A stretch of 64,000 nucleotides of DNA from UBA2588 sp964343075 (GTDB taxonomy: Bacteria; Chloroflexota; Dehalococcoidia; Lucifugimonadales; UBA3495). The DNA lies in assembly GCA_964343075.1 (NCBI GenBank), contig CAYFGT010000007.1:17232-81231 (forward strand), read 5' to 3'. This document shows, piece by piece, positions 45,152 to 54,569 of the stretch. Each line of letters opens with the position of its first letter. Position 1 is the stretch's first letter. The position numbers were made by a program, and so were the translations under genes. A model generated the notes under the pieces. The model was not told where the DNA came from. It made no database searches and saw only the letters and a program-made list of their open reading frames with translations.

Positions 45152-46042
45152 TTAGATTTGTATTCCATTAAATACACCTATCCCATTTTGCTTGCGATCG
45201 CTTTCTGTCAGTTTGGGATGGACTTGTATGTAGTGTTCATATCCTAAGATCGACTCTATTACATTTTTAGGCGCATTACGATAAGGCCAGTTTGGACCAG
45301 TTTGTGTTTTATGGCATAGGATACTGCTGATTTTGCGATCAAGATAATTACGGACATCTTGCACAAAGTCTATCTCATTGGAGGGCGTTCCATGAGTCAA
45401 TTGCTCATCTGAAGGTACAGGCATATCGATACCGTGTGAAGTCAATTTGTCGTACCATTTTTTCCTGTAACCTAGGGGCCGAGCACAATATATTAACTTA
45501 TTGACCTTCCATGGAGCGATTGGCTGATTTGAGTCGGGTTGATAGGATGACTTCCCGCTGTAATGGAAGGCATCCGTTGCTTGCTGTGAAATAGCAATGT
45601 GATCAGGGTGCCCGTATAGACCTGTGGGTTCAAATGTGAGTAGTACGTGAGGTTTGAAAGAGCGAATTTCTTTAACCAGCTGAGATCTTATGATAGATGG
45701 ATCGGCGTTTATATATGCATCTGGATCCTTGTTAGCATCCCAGCCTGCCATACCTGAATCTTTGTAATCTAATATGTGAAGGCGATTTATGCCCAGTTCT
45801 TGGGCAGAATTTCGTAGTTCTGTGCTTCGTACATTTCCAAGAGTATCTTTTGTAGCGAGACCATCTTGACGAATCTCTCCTAGTTGTCCTGAAGTTGTAG
45901 TTATCAAGGCGATAGATGCACCTAAATTAGAATACATCGCTAATGTGCCTCCTACTGGGAATGCTTCATCATCTGGATGTGCAAAACAAGCCAATAAGCG
46001 GTAGTTAGAAAAGTTTGTGATTGTTGAGGTAGCGATTTCCAT
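45152..46042 (-). CDS. PIG-L family deacetylase
   Basis: This 296-residue zinc deacetylase of the PIG-L/MshB/BshB family removes acetyl from N-acetylglucosamine-type conjugates. The metal motif AHPDDE is at residues 21-26, and YGHPDH carries the third ligand. An in-frame ATG at 46066 lies within the upstream gene; ATG 46042, after the upstream stop at 46050, is better. The substrate (a glycolipid, bacillithiol/mycothiol precursor or other) is unknown, and no partner glycosyltransferase is near. Confidence 0.88.
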   Translation of the reverse strand: MEIATSTITNFSNYRLLACFAHPDDEAFPVGGTLAMYSNLGASIALITTTSGQLGEIRQDGLATKDTLGNVRSTELRNSAQELGINRLHILDYKDSGMAGWDANKDPDAYINADPSIIRSQLVKEIRSFKPHVLLTFEPTGLYGHPDHIAISQQATDAFHYSGKSSYQPDSNQPIAPWKVNKLIYCARPLGYRKKWYDKLTSHGIDMPVPSDEQLTHGTPSNEIDFVQDVRNYLDRKISSILCHKTQTGPNWPYRNAPKNVIESILGYEHYIQVHPKLTESDRKQNGIGVFNGIQI

Positions 46043-46049
46043 AAGACTA

Positions 46050-47144
46050 CTATGATATACAACCACGGGCTTGGATATCCCAAACGTTCTCTACGAAATC
46101 TCCTCTGACACATATGAATTCATTCCATCTACTTACCATTGCATCCTGTTGTGAAGGAATAAAATACAATTGATCACCAATTTCAAGGGTAGTTTGGTTT
46201 CCTATCGATACTGTACTGTTAGATGTAGTCATGTTTATAACGTGAATGTCATCATTGTCTTCTATTACAGGGACGCCTCTGAGGGAGCTGATATGCTTCA
46301 ATCCTATGTTAATAATCGCTGACGCAATGGTAGGTTTTGATATTACTGTTCCAAGTATTTTGCATACTTGTTGGAATTCTGTCATGTATGCGTAATCTGT
46401 TTCCATTAGTAAATAGCTTCCGCCCTGGATTTCTGTCACTCCTTCAATGTCGGCCGCAACGTCATAGCTCCATGTCTCTCCGGTCGATATTATTGGAAGT
46501 ACATAGCCGAGAGACTCCAAATGTTTTTTTGCAGTGATTACTTTTTCAATGACTTTTTTTGCTTCTGTATGTCGTGTTTCTAAGTCGGGTTCTCCTGAAA
46601 TCGTTTGGTGACTCATTAAGCCGGTCAGGCTCACGTTGTGTAGCCCTTTGATACTGTCAGCTAAATTTAACGCTTCATCAGCGTCTTGCACTCCACATCT
46701 ACCCATGCCAGTTTCGATCTCAATGATTAAGCCAATTTTTGCGCCAAACGTATTGGCTATAGAGTCTATAGTTTTGGCATTTTCAATACTGTCTATTGCA
46801 ACATTGATTTCGGCACGCCTCGCTAAGGCAACCATTCGGGATATTTTAAGGGGATCAACAATTTCGCTTGTTATCAGTACGGATTTTATCCCGTTGTTCA
46901 CCATAACTTCCGCTTCCGACACTTTGGAGGCACATACTCCGCCTACAGTCCCCCCATTATTAATTTGCATATGAGCTATCGCAGGAGTTTTGTGGTTTTT
47001 GGCATGAGGCCGCATTTTCGAAGATCTGTTTGAGTAGAAATCACTCACGTAATCCATGTTACTTTCTAACTTATCCAGGTCTATGATGAGACATGGGGTG
47101 TCCAGATCGTTTATGTGAGTTCCTATTTGAGGTTTAGTTTTCAA
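46050..47144 (-). CDS. DSD1/D-threonine aldolase-like PLP enzyme
   Basis: This 364-residue fold-type III (alanine racemase-like) PLP protein resembles D-serine/D-threo-3-hydroxyaspartate dehydratase and D-threonine aldolase. LDTPCLIIDLDKLESNM and MRPHAKNHKTPA are present, with the PLP Lys at 49. The C-terminal metal pair His-x-Cys of those enzymes is replaced in PSQQDAMV by Gln and Asp, so reaction type is uncertain. It lies between its paralogue (upstream) and PIG-L (downstream). Confidence 0.85.
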   Translation of the reverse strand: MKTKPQIGTHINDLDTPCLIIDLDKLESNMDYVSDFYSNRSSKMRPHAKNHKTPAIAHMQINNGGTVGGVCASKVSEAEVMVNNGIKSVLITSEIVDPLKISRMVALARRAEINVAIDSIENAKTIDSIANTFGAKIGLIIEIETGMGRCGVQDADEALNLADSIKGLHNVSLTGLMSHQTISGEPDLETRHTEAKKVIEKVITAKKHLESLGYVLPIISTGETWSYDVAADIEGVTEIQGGSYLLMETDYAYMTEFQQVCKILGTVISKPTIASAIINIGLKHISSLRGVPVIEDNDDIHVINMTTSNSTVSIGNQTTLEIGDQLYFIPSQQDAMVSRWNEFICVRGDFVENVWDIQARGCIS

Positions 47145-47160
47145 TATTTCTCCATGTATT

Positions 47161-48252
47161 CTACGAATAGAGCCCTCGGCCAGTTATTTTTTTATAACCA
47201 ATGAAAGTGTCGGCTTGTATGAAACGAATCATATCAAATTGGTTGAAGCATAATTCCATTGATTGTGGTAGCAGCCGGATTTTATCCCGAACTTTGATTT
47301 GGTTAAATTGACCTTCATCGAATCTAATAGCTCCATGTTCTGCACTGAATTTTAAAGGTTTTAAACTTTGAGAGTATTCATGCTTAGCATCATATATAAC
47401 GGAAGGGATCCCGAGATCAGTTCCAAAAGTTTTGTGTCCTGAATCAATAACGAGATGGTCTCGAGTTGGTTTACTAATGATTTGAGATAGTACTGATGCT
47501 GATATAGATAACTCAGGGAATTGCATCAGGTACGGGATATCTGGAATTGGGTAGCATCCTGCTATCAGATAATCAAAAGAACTGTGTGCTTCAAGATTTC
47601 TGAGGTAAAATTCTCCCATTGCTATTATTTCTGATTCAGGCCATTTCGATTTGATTAGGCTAATTAATTGAGAGTAATCTTCCTCTACCTTCGTATCTTG
47701 TTTTGCGGCTTGTAATGATTCTTCTAACAATAAACCCTTGTATTGCATATTCGGACTTGATGTGCAGTGTTCTACCGTTGCGATTATAGTGTCTTCTCTA
47801 TCCGGTGATTGTGAAACCGGTTGGATAATTATCCCAAGCGACTGGCCTATAGAGGGGTAAGCTTGTTGAAAGTTGGTTACATGCTGGAGGTTTGTGACTA
47901 CAACATCCACTTGTACGTTTTGGGTTAGAGCCCAAAGTCGTTCAATTTGATTTCTGGATATAGGAGTGGATTTGATTATTAGTTTTTGCAACCCTAAGTC
48001 AGATAGTTCTTCTGCTTCAGAGATGGAGTTGGTGCATGCAATATTCGTAGTTTTATTACCTTGTAACTGATATTTAAGAATATCTCGCGAACCATGTACT
48101 GACGAGTATGGAATGATTGAGATGTCGGCCTTTTCAGCTAAAGTGTTGAATTTTTTGATGTTAGATATCAAACGTTCGGCGTCTATCAAAAGCGCTGGCG
48201 TATCTAAGTCGTAGTATTCTATGCCGGGTGATTGAAAAATTAGTTGTTCCAT
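47161..48252 (-). CDS. DSD1-like paralogue lacking the PLP lysine
   Basis: About 363 residues from ATG 48252 (an in-frame upstream start at 48354 would add a 34-residue hydrophobic stretch with no support). It opens with YDLDTPALLIDAERLISNIKK like its downstream neighbour, but the RPHAKNHK segment is IPYSSVHG, so Ser51 stands where the PLP lysine should be. The C-terminal metal pair is also absent (LLPQSMELC). The fold is kept while the cofactor site is lost, suggesting a non-catalytic partner or a decaying copy. It lies 16 bases upstream of the paralogue. Confidence 0.8.
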   Translation of the reverse strand: MEQLIFQSPGIEYYDLDTPALLIDAERLISNIKKFNTLAEKADISIIPYSSVHGSRDILKYQLQGNKTTNIACTNSISEAEELSDLGLQKLIIKSTPISRNQIERLWALTQNVQVDVVVTNLQHVTNFQQAYPSIGQSLGIIIQPVSQSPDREDTIIATVEHCTSSPNMQYKGLLLEESLQAAKQDTKVEEDYSQLISLIKSKWPESEIIAMGEFYLRNLEAHSSFDYLIAGCYPIPDIPYLMQFPELSISASVLSQIISKPTRDHLVIDSGHKTFGTDLGIPSVIYDAKHEYSQSLKPLKFSAEHGAIRFDEGQFNQIKVRDKIRLLPQSMELCFNQFDMIRFIQADTFIGYKKITGRGLYS

Positions 48253-48313
48253 GTTGGTATTATAGAGAAAAAGCCACAACCGGTACAGCACAATTAAGGA
48301 GTAGTTTATTTGT

Positions 48314-48342
48314 TTGACCTCAGAGGAGTATAGAATTATAGT
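48314..48342 (+). promoter_or_regulatory. Sigma70-type promoter for the alcohol dehydrogenase gene
   Basis: TTGACC at 48314-48319 and TATAGT at 48337-48342 are separated by 17 bases, 38 bases before the start codon. Close to consensus; prediction only. Confidence 0.5.
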
Positions 48343-48379
48343 TGTACTGATCAACCACTTTGCTTTATAGGAGTTTCAG

Positions 48380-49477
48380 ATGAAAACAACTGCAGCAGTT
48401 CTTTATGAGGTAAACCAACCATTAGTTGTGGAACAACTTGATATTGATGAACCTAAGAATGGAGAGGTCCGAGTAAAAATAACATCGGCGGGTGTATGCC
48501 ATTCTGATTACCATTGTATGAAAGGTGAATGGACAGTTCCTTTGCCAATGGTGCTTGGACATGAAGCAGCTGGAATTGTAGAGTCTATTGGACCAGGCGT
48601 AACTAATGTTGTGCCTGGGGACCATGTGATTCTAAATTTCAGACCTAATTGTGGATGGTGTAAATTTTGTACAGTAGGGCGTCCTGTTCTCTGTAATGGT
48701 GCAGATACAGATCGCTGGATGATGTTTGATGGTACTGCTAGGCTTCATAAAAATGGTTCAGATGTTTTCCACTTTGCGCGAACTGCATCTTTTTCAGAAT
48801 ATGCTGTGGTTAATCATTCTGGAGTGGTAAAAGTTAGAGACGATATGCCTTTGGATAAAGCTTGCTTGGTTGGCTGCTCTGTTATGACTGGGGTAGGTGC
48901 AGTAATAAACACTGCTAAAGTTAACCCTGGGGACAGTGTTGTAGTCATTGGTTGTGGTGGAGTGGGACTCAATGTGATTCAAGGGGCTGTATTAGCTGGT
49001 GCCGGTAAGATCATCGCAGTAGATCTCTTGGAAAACAAATTGGGGTATGCTCTTCAGTTTGGAGCTACTCACGTCATAAATGCTGGGACAACTGACGCTG
49101 TAGCAGAGATTCACGATTTAACTTATGGAGGTGCTGATCACGCATTTGAGGCAATCGGTAATTCCAAAACTATACTTCAGGCCTATCAGGCGACATGTTT
49201 GGGCGGAGTGACAACAATTGTAGGAATGGCTGCCGAAACAGATGAGGTTGCGATTAACTGCTTATCTTTGCCACGTACTGAAAAGACTATACAAGGAAGC
49301 TGGTACGGCGGGGCTAGGCCTTCGGTAGATTTACCCAAAATGGTCGATCTATATATGGAAGGAAAACTGAAAGTTGATGAATTGGTGAGCAGGACTTACC
49401 CATTTCATGAGATTAATGAAGCTTATGCGGCATTGGATTCAGGTGAGGTAGCCCGTAGCATTTTGTTGTTTGATTAA
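48380..49477 (+). CDS. Zinc-dependent alcohol dehydrogenase
   Basis: This is a medium-chain NAD(P) alcohol/aldehyde dehydrogenase of 365 residues. Catalytic zinc ligands are in AGVCHSDYH and LGHEAAGIVE. Structural zinc ligands are in the CGWCKFCTVGRPVLC segment. The Rossmann motif GCGGVGLNVIQG binds the cofactor. It looks like the class III/allyl alcohol group; the substrate is not determined. It has its own promoter and divergent partner, and ends 44 bases before the convergent glpK. Confidence 0.9.
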   Translation: MKTTAAVLYEVNQPLVVEQLDIDEPKNGEVRVKITSAGVCHSDYHCMKGEWTVPLPMVLGHEAAGIVESIGPGVTNVVPGDHVILNFRPNCGWCKFCTVGRPVLCNGADTDRWMMFDGTARLHKNGSDVFHFARTASFSEYAVVNHSGVVKVRDDMPLDKACLVGCSVMTGVGAVINTAKVNPGDSVVVIGCGGVGLNVIQGAVLAGAGKIIAVDLLENKLGYALQFGATHVINAGTTDAVAEIHDLTYGGADHAFEAIGNSKTILQAYQATCLGGVTTIVGMAAETDEVAINCLSLPRTEKTIQGSWYGGARPSVDLPKMVDLYMEGKLKVDELVSRTYPFHEINEAYAALDSGEVARSILLFD

Positions 49478-49521
49478 GTTATCCTAGCGATCGTGCATGT
49501 CCATTGAATATACTGTCGGTG

Positions 49522-51009
49522 TTATTCTGAATGGTATGCAATCGTAGCTTTTACCGCTTGGGTCCAGCGGTGCGTCAATTGATCACGGTGATTAATATGC
49601 ATCGTAATATCTGCATCATATGAGCTGTTCCAGTTATTAGATATGTCTTGAAGTGAAGATATTACCCCATATCCTAACCCGGATAACATCGCAGCTCCGA
49701 GAGATGTGCTTTCCATAGCGAAAGGTCTTTGAATTTGTAGCCTGGTGATGTTGGCAAGAAATTGTAGAAACCACTGGTTCGCTACCATCCCACCATCTAC
49801 CCTCATAACACTTAAATCTACTCCGTCTCTCGCCATAGCGGCAATCAGGTCGTTTGTTTGATATGCCACAGATTCAACGGCGGCTCTGACTATGGCATTT
49901 CGGGTCGTTTGGCGAGTCAGGCCATAGATAGCTGCTCGTGTATTTGGTTCCCACCAAGGAGCTCCTAAACCGGTAAAAGCAGGAACCATATACACATTAT
50001 GGTCATCAGCAGTGGATCTGCACATGTCTTCGATTTGGGAATAATCTTCTATGATTCCCAAGTTATCTGATAACCAATCAGAAGATGCACCTGCGATAAA
50101 TATTGAACCCTCTAACCCGTATGCCAAGGTGTCTTGTATCTGATAACTTATGGTCGTTATCAAGTTATTGTCAGACTTCAAAATTTTGTCACCTGTATTA
50201 ACTAAGGCAAAACAGCCTGTTCCGTAGGTTGACTTTACTTGTCCTTCTTCAAAACACGATTGCCCTACTAGAGCCGCTTGTTGGTCCCCAGCAACTCCAT
50301 AAATTGGTAGTGACTGTCCTACTATTGAGCGGGAAATATCTCCGAAATGGTCTGTGCATTTCTTTACTGAAGGGAGGACATTGCCTGGGATGTTGTATAT
50401 ATCTAGTAAGTCATCATCCCAAGTAAGGGTGTGTAAATTGAACAAACTGGTCCTGGATGCATTGGTTACGTCAGTAGCGTGCACCTCGCCGTTGGTAAGT
50501 TTCCAAATCAAATATGTATCTACAGTCCCAAATAACAGTCTTCCTTGTTTAGACAAATTTCTGGCATTAGGGACGTTATCTAATATCCATAGTATCTTAC
50601 TCGCTGAAAAATATGGATCTAGCATCAATCCTGTTTTGGCTTTGATTTGCTCTTCTAAATTTTCGTTTTTTAATGTTTGAATGAAGTCTGCTGTTCGCCT
50701 ATCTTGCCACACTACAGCATTGTATATAGGCTGCCCTGTGTGTTTGTCCCAGATGATAGTAGTTTCTCGCTGATTGGTAATTCCTACGCTTAGGATTTGG
50801 ATCCCGGTAGTTTTAGCTTTTTGATACTCTTCAGTAAGTACTGAAAGAACTGAATTAAGTAATTCAGTTGGATTTTGTTCCACCCACCCGTTATCTGGAT
50901 AGATTTGACGTACAGGACTGCGTGAACTACTAATTAGTTCACCATCTGTAGTAAATGTAATACCTTTGGTGCTTGTTGTACCTTGATCAATTGCTAGTAT
51001 AGCGTCCAT
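49522..51009 (-). CDS. glpK: Glycerol kinase
   Basis: It phosphorylates glycerol to glycerol 3-phosphate. The 495-residue FGGY-fold protein begins AILAIDQGTTSTKGITF and includes YNAVVWQDRRTADF, YGVAGDQQAALVGQSCF, VPAFTGLGAPWW and MRVDGGMVANQWFLQFLA, all typical. No glpF or glpD is adjacent. It is divergent from the malic enzyme gene, separated by 125 bases that hold an inverted repeat. Confidence 0.94.
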   Translation of the reverse strand: MDAILAIDQGTTSTKGITFTTDGELISSSRSPVRQIYPDNGWVEQNPTELLNSVLSVLTEEYQKAKTTGIQILSVGITNQRETTIIWDKHTGQPIYNAVVWQDRRTADFIQTLKNENLEEQIKAKTGLMLDPYFSASKILWILDNVPNARNLSKQGRLLFGTVDTYLIWKLTNGEVHATDVTNASRTSLFNLHTLTWDDDLLDIYNIPGNVLPSVKKCTDHFGDISRSIVGQSLPIYGVAGDQQAALVGQSCFEEGQVKSTYGTGCFALVNTGDKILKSDNNLITTISYQIQDTLAYGLEGSIFIAGASSDWLSDNLGIIEDYSQIEDMCRSTADDHNVYMVPAFTGLGAPWWEPNTRAAIYGLTRQTTRNAIVRAAVESVAYQTNDLIAAMARDGVDLSVMRVDGGMVANQWFLQFLANITRLQIQRPFAMESTSLGAAMLSGLGYGVISSLQDISNNWNSSYDADITMHINHRDQLTHRWTQAVKATIAYHSE

Positions 51010-51075
51010 TTGAATTCCTTTGTTTTCTTTTAAAAATGTGCCCTACGTGGTAGGATACGGCGATTATAAAACAAT

Positions 51076-51099
51076 CTAAAACAACTAGTTGTGTTTTAG
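51076..51099. repeat. Inverted repeat between glpK and the malic enzyme gene
   Basis: A perfect 12-base palindrome ACAACTAGTTGT is flanked by CTAAAA on the left and, after a one-base offset, TTTTAG on the right, 36 bases before the malic enzyme start. A second small symmetry, CCTAC-GTG-GTAGG, is at 51042-51054, and TATAAA at 51065-51070 could be a -10 box. An operator for the divergent genes is possible. Confidence 0.45.
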
Positions 51100-51134
51100 G
51101 AAACATAACATCAAGTTCTCATAGGTACAACATT

Positions 51135-52268
51135 ATGGATTATGCAAGTGAAGCTTTAAAATTACATGCGCAACAACACGGTAAGATCGAAATAGGTACT
51201 AAATTTGTAGTTGATAACGAAGACGATTTAGCTGTTGCTTATACCCCTGGAGTAGCTGCTGTAAGTATGGCAATTGCAGAAGACACCAGTAAATCTTTTG
51301 AGATGACCAACAGGGCCAACCAGGTGGCGATTATATCTGATGGTTCAGCTGTTCTCGGATTGGGCGATATAGGACCTGAAGGCGCGATGCCGGTTATGGA
51401 AGGTAAGGCGTTGTTGTTCAAGAAATTGGCCGGGGTCGATGCGTTCCCTTTATGTATAGGAACTAAAGACCCTGAAGAAATAACTACATTTGTGAAGAAT
51501 CTAGTTCCTAGTTTTGCGGGGATTAATCTAGAAGATATTGCAGCTCCTGGATGCTTTTATATTGAGGAGCAGTTGGCGGATATAGGGATTCCTGTGTTCC
51601 ACGATGATCAACACGGCACAGCAATTGTAACTTTGGCCGGTTTAATAAATGCTTTGAAACTTACTCGCAAAGACACGAGTTCGAAAGTTGTCGTTTCCGG
51701 TTCTGGAGCTGGAGGCATAGCATCAGCAAAACTCCTGTATGATTATGGATTTCAAAACATCGTGTTAATTGATAGTAAAGGTATAGTTTCTAAAAATAGA
51801 GATGACTTGAATTCGGTTAAGCAGAAAGCTCTAGAATTCACTAATAAAGAAAGTATAGACGGAAGTTGTTCTGATGCAATGAAGGGTTCCGATATCTTTA
51901 TAGGTTTGTCATTAGGTGGGATTGTGAACCAAGAGATGGTTTCATCGATGAACAAAGACCCGATAATTTTTGCTATGGCCAATCCTACTCCAGAAATAAT
52001 GCCATATGAAGCCCTAGAAGCAGGAGCTCGGGTAGTAGGCACGGGTCGTAGCGATTTCCCGAACCAGATTAATAATAGCCTAGCGTTTCCAGGTGTATTC
52101 AGAGGATTACTGGATGCTAAAGCCACAGCGGTAACTACGAAAATGAAGATTGCTGCATCAGAAGCTATCGCTAGCCTTATAACAAATCCTACTGAGGATT
52201 CAATAATTCCATCCACTCTAGATGAACGGGTAGTTCCGGCAGTGAGTGCAGCAGTTAAAACAGCGTAG
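51135..52268 (+). CDS. NAD(P)-dependent malic enzyme
   Basis: It decarboxylates malate to pyruvate. The 377-residue short bacterial type lacks the phosphotransacetylase domain. Motifs include VAYTPGVAAVS, ISDGSAVLGLGDIGPEGAMPVMEGKA (given in part), and PVFHDDQHGTAIVTLAGL, with the cofactor loop VSGSGAGGIAS. It heads a plus-strand set with a VOC protein, rhodanese and Gfo/Idh/MocA oxidoreductase, with gaps of 14-21 bases. Confidence 0.94.
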   Translation: MDYASEALKLHAQQHGKIEIGTKFVVDNEDDLAVAYTPGVAAVSMAIAEDTSKSFEMTNRANQVAIISDGSAVLGLGDIGPEGAMPVMEGKALLFKKLAGVDAFPLCIGTKDPEEITTFVKNLVPSFAGINLEDIAAPGCFYIEEQLADIGIPVFHDDQHGTAIVTLAGLINALKLTRKDTSSKVVVSGSGAGGIASAKLLYDYGFQNIVLIDSKGIVSKNRDDLNSVKQKALEFTNKESIDGSCSDAMKGSDIFIGLSLGGIVNQEMVSSMNKDPIIFAMANPTPEIMPYEALEAGARVVGTGRSDFPNQINNSLAFPGVFRGLLDAKATAVTTKMKIAASEAIASLITNPTEDSIIPSTLDERVVPAVSAAVKTA

Positions 52269-52289
52269 AATAGTTTTTTAGGAGGCACC

Positions 52290-52682
52290 ATGGCTAATCT
52301 TAGGGTTAATCACATACATTTACGAGCCCCCGATCCGCAAAAATCAGCGGATTGGTACGTTGAAAAATTTGGGCTTAAAATACAAGGCCATGCCAAAGGG
52401 TTAGGTGGCACAAATACGGTACGTCTAGAGGTTGATAACCTGACAATCAATATTACTAGCGCGCCTAACAATGAAAATATCCCAGAAGGCACTACTGAAA
52501 ATCATTTTGGGTTAGAGCATTTTGGATTTCACACGGATGACATAGCTACGATGATGGCAGATTTGGAAGCAAAAGGTGTCAAAGTTTTATTGCCAATCAC
52601 AGATTCGCCTAGTGGTAACAGGATAAGTTATGTTGAAGGACCTGATAACGTTATGATCGAATTGGTGCAACCATTAAACTAG
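52290..52682 (+). CDS. VOC-family (glyoxalase/dioxygenase fold) protein
   Basis: The 130-residue VOC-fold protein has two beta-alpha-beta-beta-beta units: VNHIHLRAPDPQKSADWYVEKFG begins the first and LEHFGFHTDDIATMMADLEAKG the second. The metal-type residues His (NHIHL), His (EHFGFH) and Glu (NVMIELV) are visible. It may be a metal-dependent lyase, epimerase or dioxygenase; the reaction is not determined. A strong TAGGAGG site precedes ATG 52290. Confidence 0.82.
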   Translation: MANLRVNHIHLRAPDPQKSADWYVEKFGLKIQGHAKGLGGTNTVRLEVDNLTINITSAPNNENIPEGTTENHFGLEHFGFHTDDIATMMADLEAKGVKVLLPITDSPSGNRISYVEGPDNVMIELVQPLN

Positions 52683-52698
52683 TAAAAGGGGAAGAAGA

Positions 52699-53532
52699 AT
52701 GAACGAATACACACCCTTAGTCTCGGTAGATTGGGTTGCTGAGAATGGGAATAATAACGCTGTTCGGTTAGTCGAAGTGGATGTGGATACAGAGAGTTAT
52801 GAAAAAGGGCACATCAGTAATGCAGTGGGTTGGAATTGGGAAACACAATTGCAACAGCATCTGTCTAGAGATTTGATTTCCGCAACAGAAATGAAAGATC
52901 TGTTGGAGCAGTCAGGGATCTCTAATGATACTAAAATTATCTTATATGGGGATAATAACAACTGGTTTGCAGCATGGGCCTTTTGGCAGCTGAAGTATTA
53001 TGGCCACCAAGATGTTCAGCTGATGGATGGAGGAAGAGTCAAATGGGTAGCTGATGATAAACCATTAACGACTGAGGTCCCTCAACATCCTAAAGGAAGC
53101 TATACAATCGGGGAACAAAACCCAAGTATTAGAATTTATAGGGACCAACTATTGTCACAACTAGATGATAAAAATTTAAGACTTGTGGATGTTAGATCGA
53201 ACGAAGAATTTATCGGACAATTTTTAGCGCCTCCCGCGTTCCCGCAAGAAGGTGCACAACGAGCGGGTCATATACCAGGAGCGAAAAGTATTCCTTGGGG
53301 CAAGGCTGTAAATGAAGACGGTACATTCAAATCTATCGATGACTTAGAAGAGCTTTATGGCACTCAAGATATTAATAGAAGTAACGACGTTGTTACATAT
53401 TGCAGGATAGGTGAAAGAGCTGCCCATTCTTGGTTTGTATTGACCCAATTACTGGGTTATGAAAACGTTCGTAATTATGATGGATCTTGGACTGAATGGG
53501 GAAGTATTGTAGGGGCTCCAATAGAAAAATGA
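52699..53532 (+). CDS. Thiosulfate/3-mercaptopyruvate sulfurtransferase (two rhodanese domains)
   Basis: This tandem-rhodanese enzyme of 277 residues moves sulfane sulfur to an acceptor. The N-terminal inactive domain contains YEKGHISNAVGWNWE and FAAWAFWQLKYYGH. The C-terminal domain carries the active Cys near 235 in TYCRIGERAAHSW; the CRxGER loop is the thiosulfate-type loop. It has no signal peptide, so it is cytoplasmic. It is 16 bases after the VOC gene and 14 before the oxidoreductase. Confidence 0.92.
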   Translation: MNEYTPLVSVDWVAENGNNNAVRLVEVDVDTESYEKGHISNAVGWNWETQLQQHLSRDLISATEMKDLLEQSGISNDTKIILYGDNNNWFAAWAFWQLKYYGHQDVQLMDGGRVKWVADDKPLTTEVPQHPKGSYTIGEQNPSIRIYRDQLLSQLDDKNLRLVDVRSNEEFIGQFLAPPAFPQEGAQRAGHIPGAKSIPWGKAVNEDGTFKSIDDLEELYGTQDINRSNDVVTYCRIGERAAHSWFVLTQLLGYENVRNYDGSWTEWGSIVGAPIEK

Positions 53533-53546
53533 GGAAGGTTTGAGCG

Positions 53547-54569
53547 ATGGTTAGATGGGGAGTAATAAGCCCAGGCTCGCACCTAGACACCAAAATAGTA
53601 CCCGCCATGAAGTCATTGGGAAACACGGAAGTGGTAGCGGTTTTCAGCAGATCTTACGATAGAGCTAAAGATTTTAGCCTGCGACATAATATACCTGCGG
53701 CATATGATTCACTAACAGATTTCGGGAAACACGAAATGGATGCAGTGTTTGTCGCTGCTCCTAATGCATATCACGCCGAGTATACCGAGCAAATGGCTTT
53801 GGCCGGTAAACATGTTCTATGTGAAAAACCTATGGCCATTGATCTAGGCTCTGCTCAAAATATGATCGAAGTATGTGACAAAGCAGGGGTGAAATTAGGT
53901 ATCGCGTTTAATCTGAGAGCACATCCCGCTCATAAATACATGAAAGAATTGCTTATGGGTTCAAAGATTGGGCCGATCGTTTACGTTAGTGGCCAATGGG
54001 CTTTTGGTAATCATGGTGCTGATGCCCCTCCGCAAAGGACTGGCCTTAGATCATGGTGGCATGATCCAAGCGTATTAGGGGGATCTGATTCATTAATGGC
54101 TACCGGGATTCATGTGATTGATCTGATATGCGATCTGTTGCAAGATACTATCATTGAGGTCACTGCCCTCTCGAACGGGCAAACCGAGGCCCGGCCACTA
54201 GATAGTTTAGCGTCTGTATGTTGTAAATTCTCCAAGGGTACAATCGCTAATATAGTGTGCGGAAGAATTATTCCAGATTCTAACAATGATTTAATTATTT
54301 ATGGCCGAGACGGTTACATGAAAGGACAAGATACCATATCTGAAAAACAGCAAGGACGCGTGGTTGTTGGGACCGGATCAGGAATTGATGAATATGAATT
54401 CCCTGAAGAACCCTTAGGAAATTATTCTTTGGAGATTGATAATTTTAATAAATCAATAACGGATCAAGTCGAAGTATTAGCCTCTGGGGTCGCTGGATAT
54501 CATTCATTGGAAGTTACACTCGCAGCGGTGAGGTCAGCATGGGAAGGCGTTACTGTCAAATTACGTTGA
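53547..54569 (+). CDS. Gfo/Idh/MocA family oxidoreductase
   Basis: This 340-residue NAD(P)-dependent oxidoreductase is of the glucose-fructose oxidoreductase/inositol dehydrogenase type. The Rossmann start WGVISPGSHLDTKIVPAM, AAPNAYHAEYTEQMALAGKH and the hallmark CEKPMAID (with the catalytic Lys) are present. The substrate is probably a sugar or cyclitol but is unknown. It is the last gene of the malic enzyme set and overlaps the convergent hydrolase by 9 bases. Confidence 0.9.
   Translation: MVRWGVISPGSHLDTKIVPAMKSLGNTEVVAVFSRSYDRAKDFSLRHNIPAAYDSLTDFGKHEMDAVFVAAPNAYHAEYTEQMALAGKHVLCEKPMAIDLGSAQNMIEVCDKAGVKLGIAFNLRAHPAHKYMKELLMGSKIGPIVYVSGQWAFGNHGADAPPQRTGLRSWWHDPSVLGGSDSLMATGIHVIDLICDLLQDTIIEVTALSNGQTEARPLDSLASVCCKFSKGTIANIVCGRIIPDSNNDLIIYGRDGYMKGQDTISEKQQGRVVVGTGSGIDEYEFPEEPLGNYSLEIDNFNKSITDQVEVLASGVAGYHSLEVTLAAVRSAWEGVTVKLR

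Noticed and set aside
49478..49521. Rho-independent terminator between the alcohol dehydrogenase and glpK
   Set aside because: No GC-rich hairpin followed by a T-run is present. Convergent genes in this window generally lack room for one.
51752..52291. 179-residue reverse frame opposite malic enzyme
   Set aside because: It is antisense to a well-conserved enzyme, with no supporting signals.
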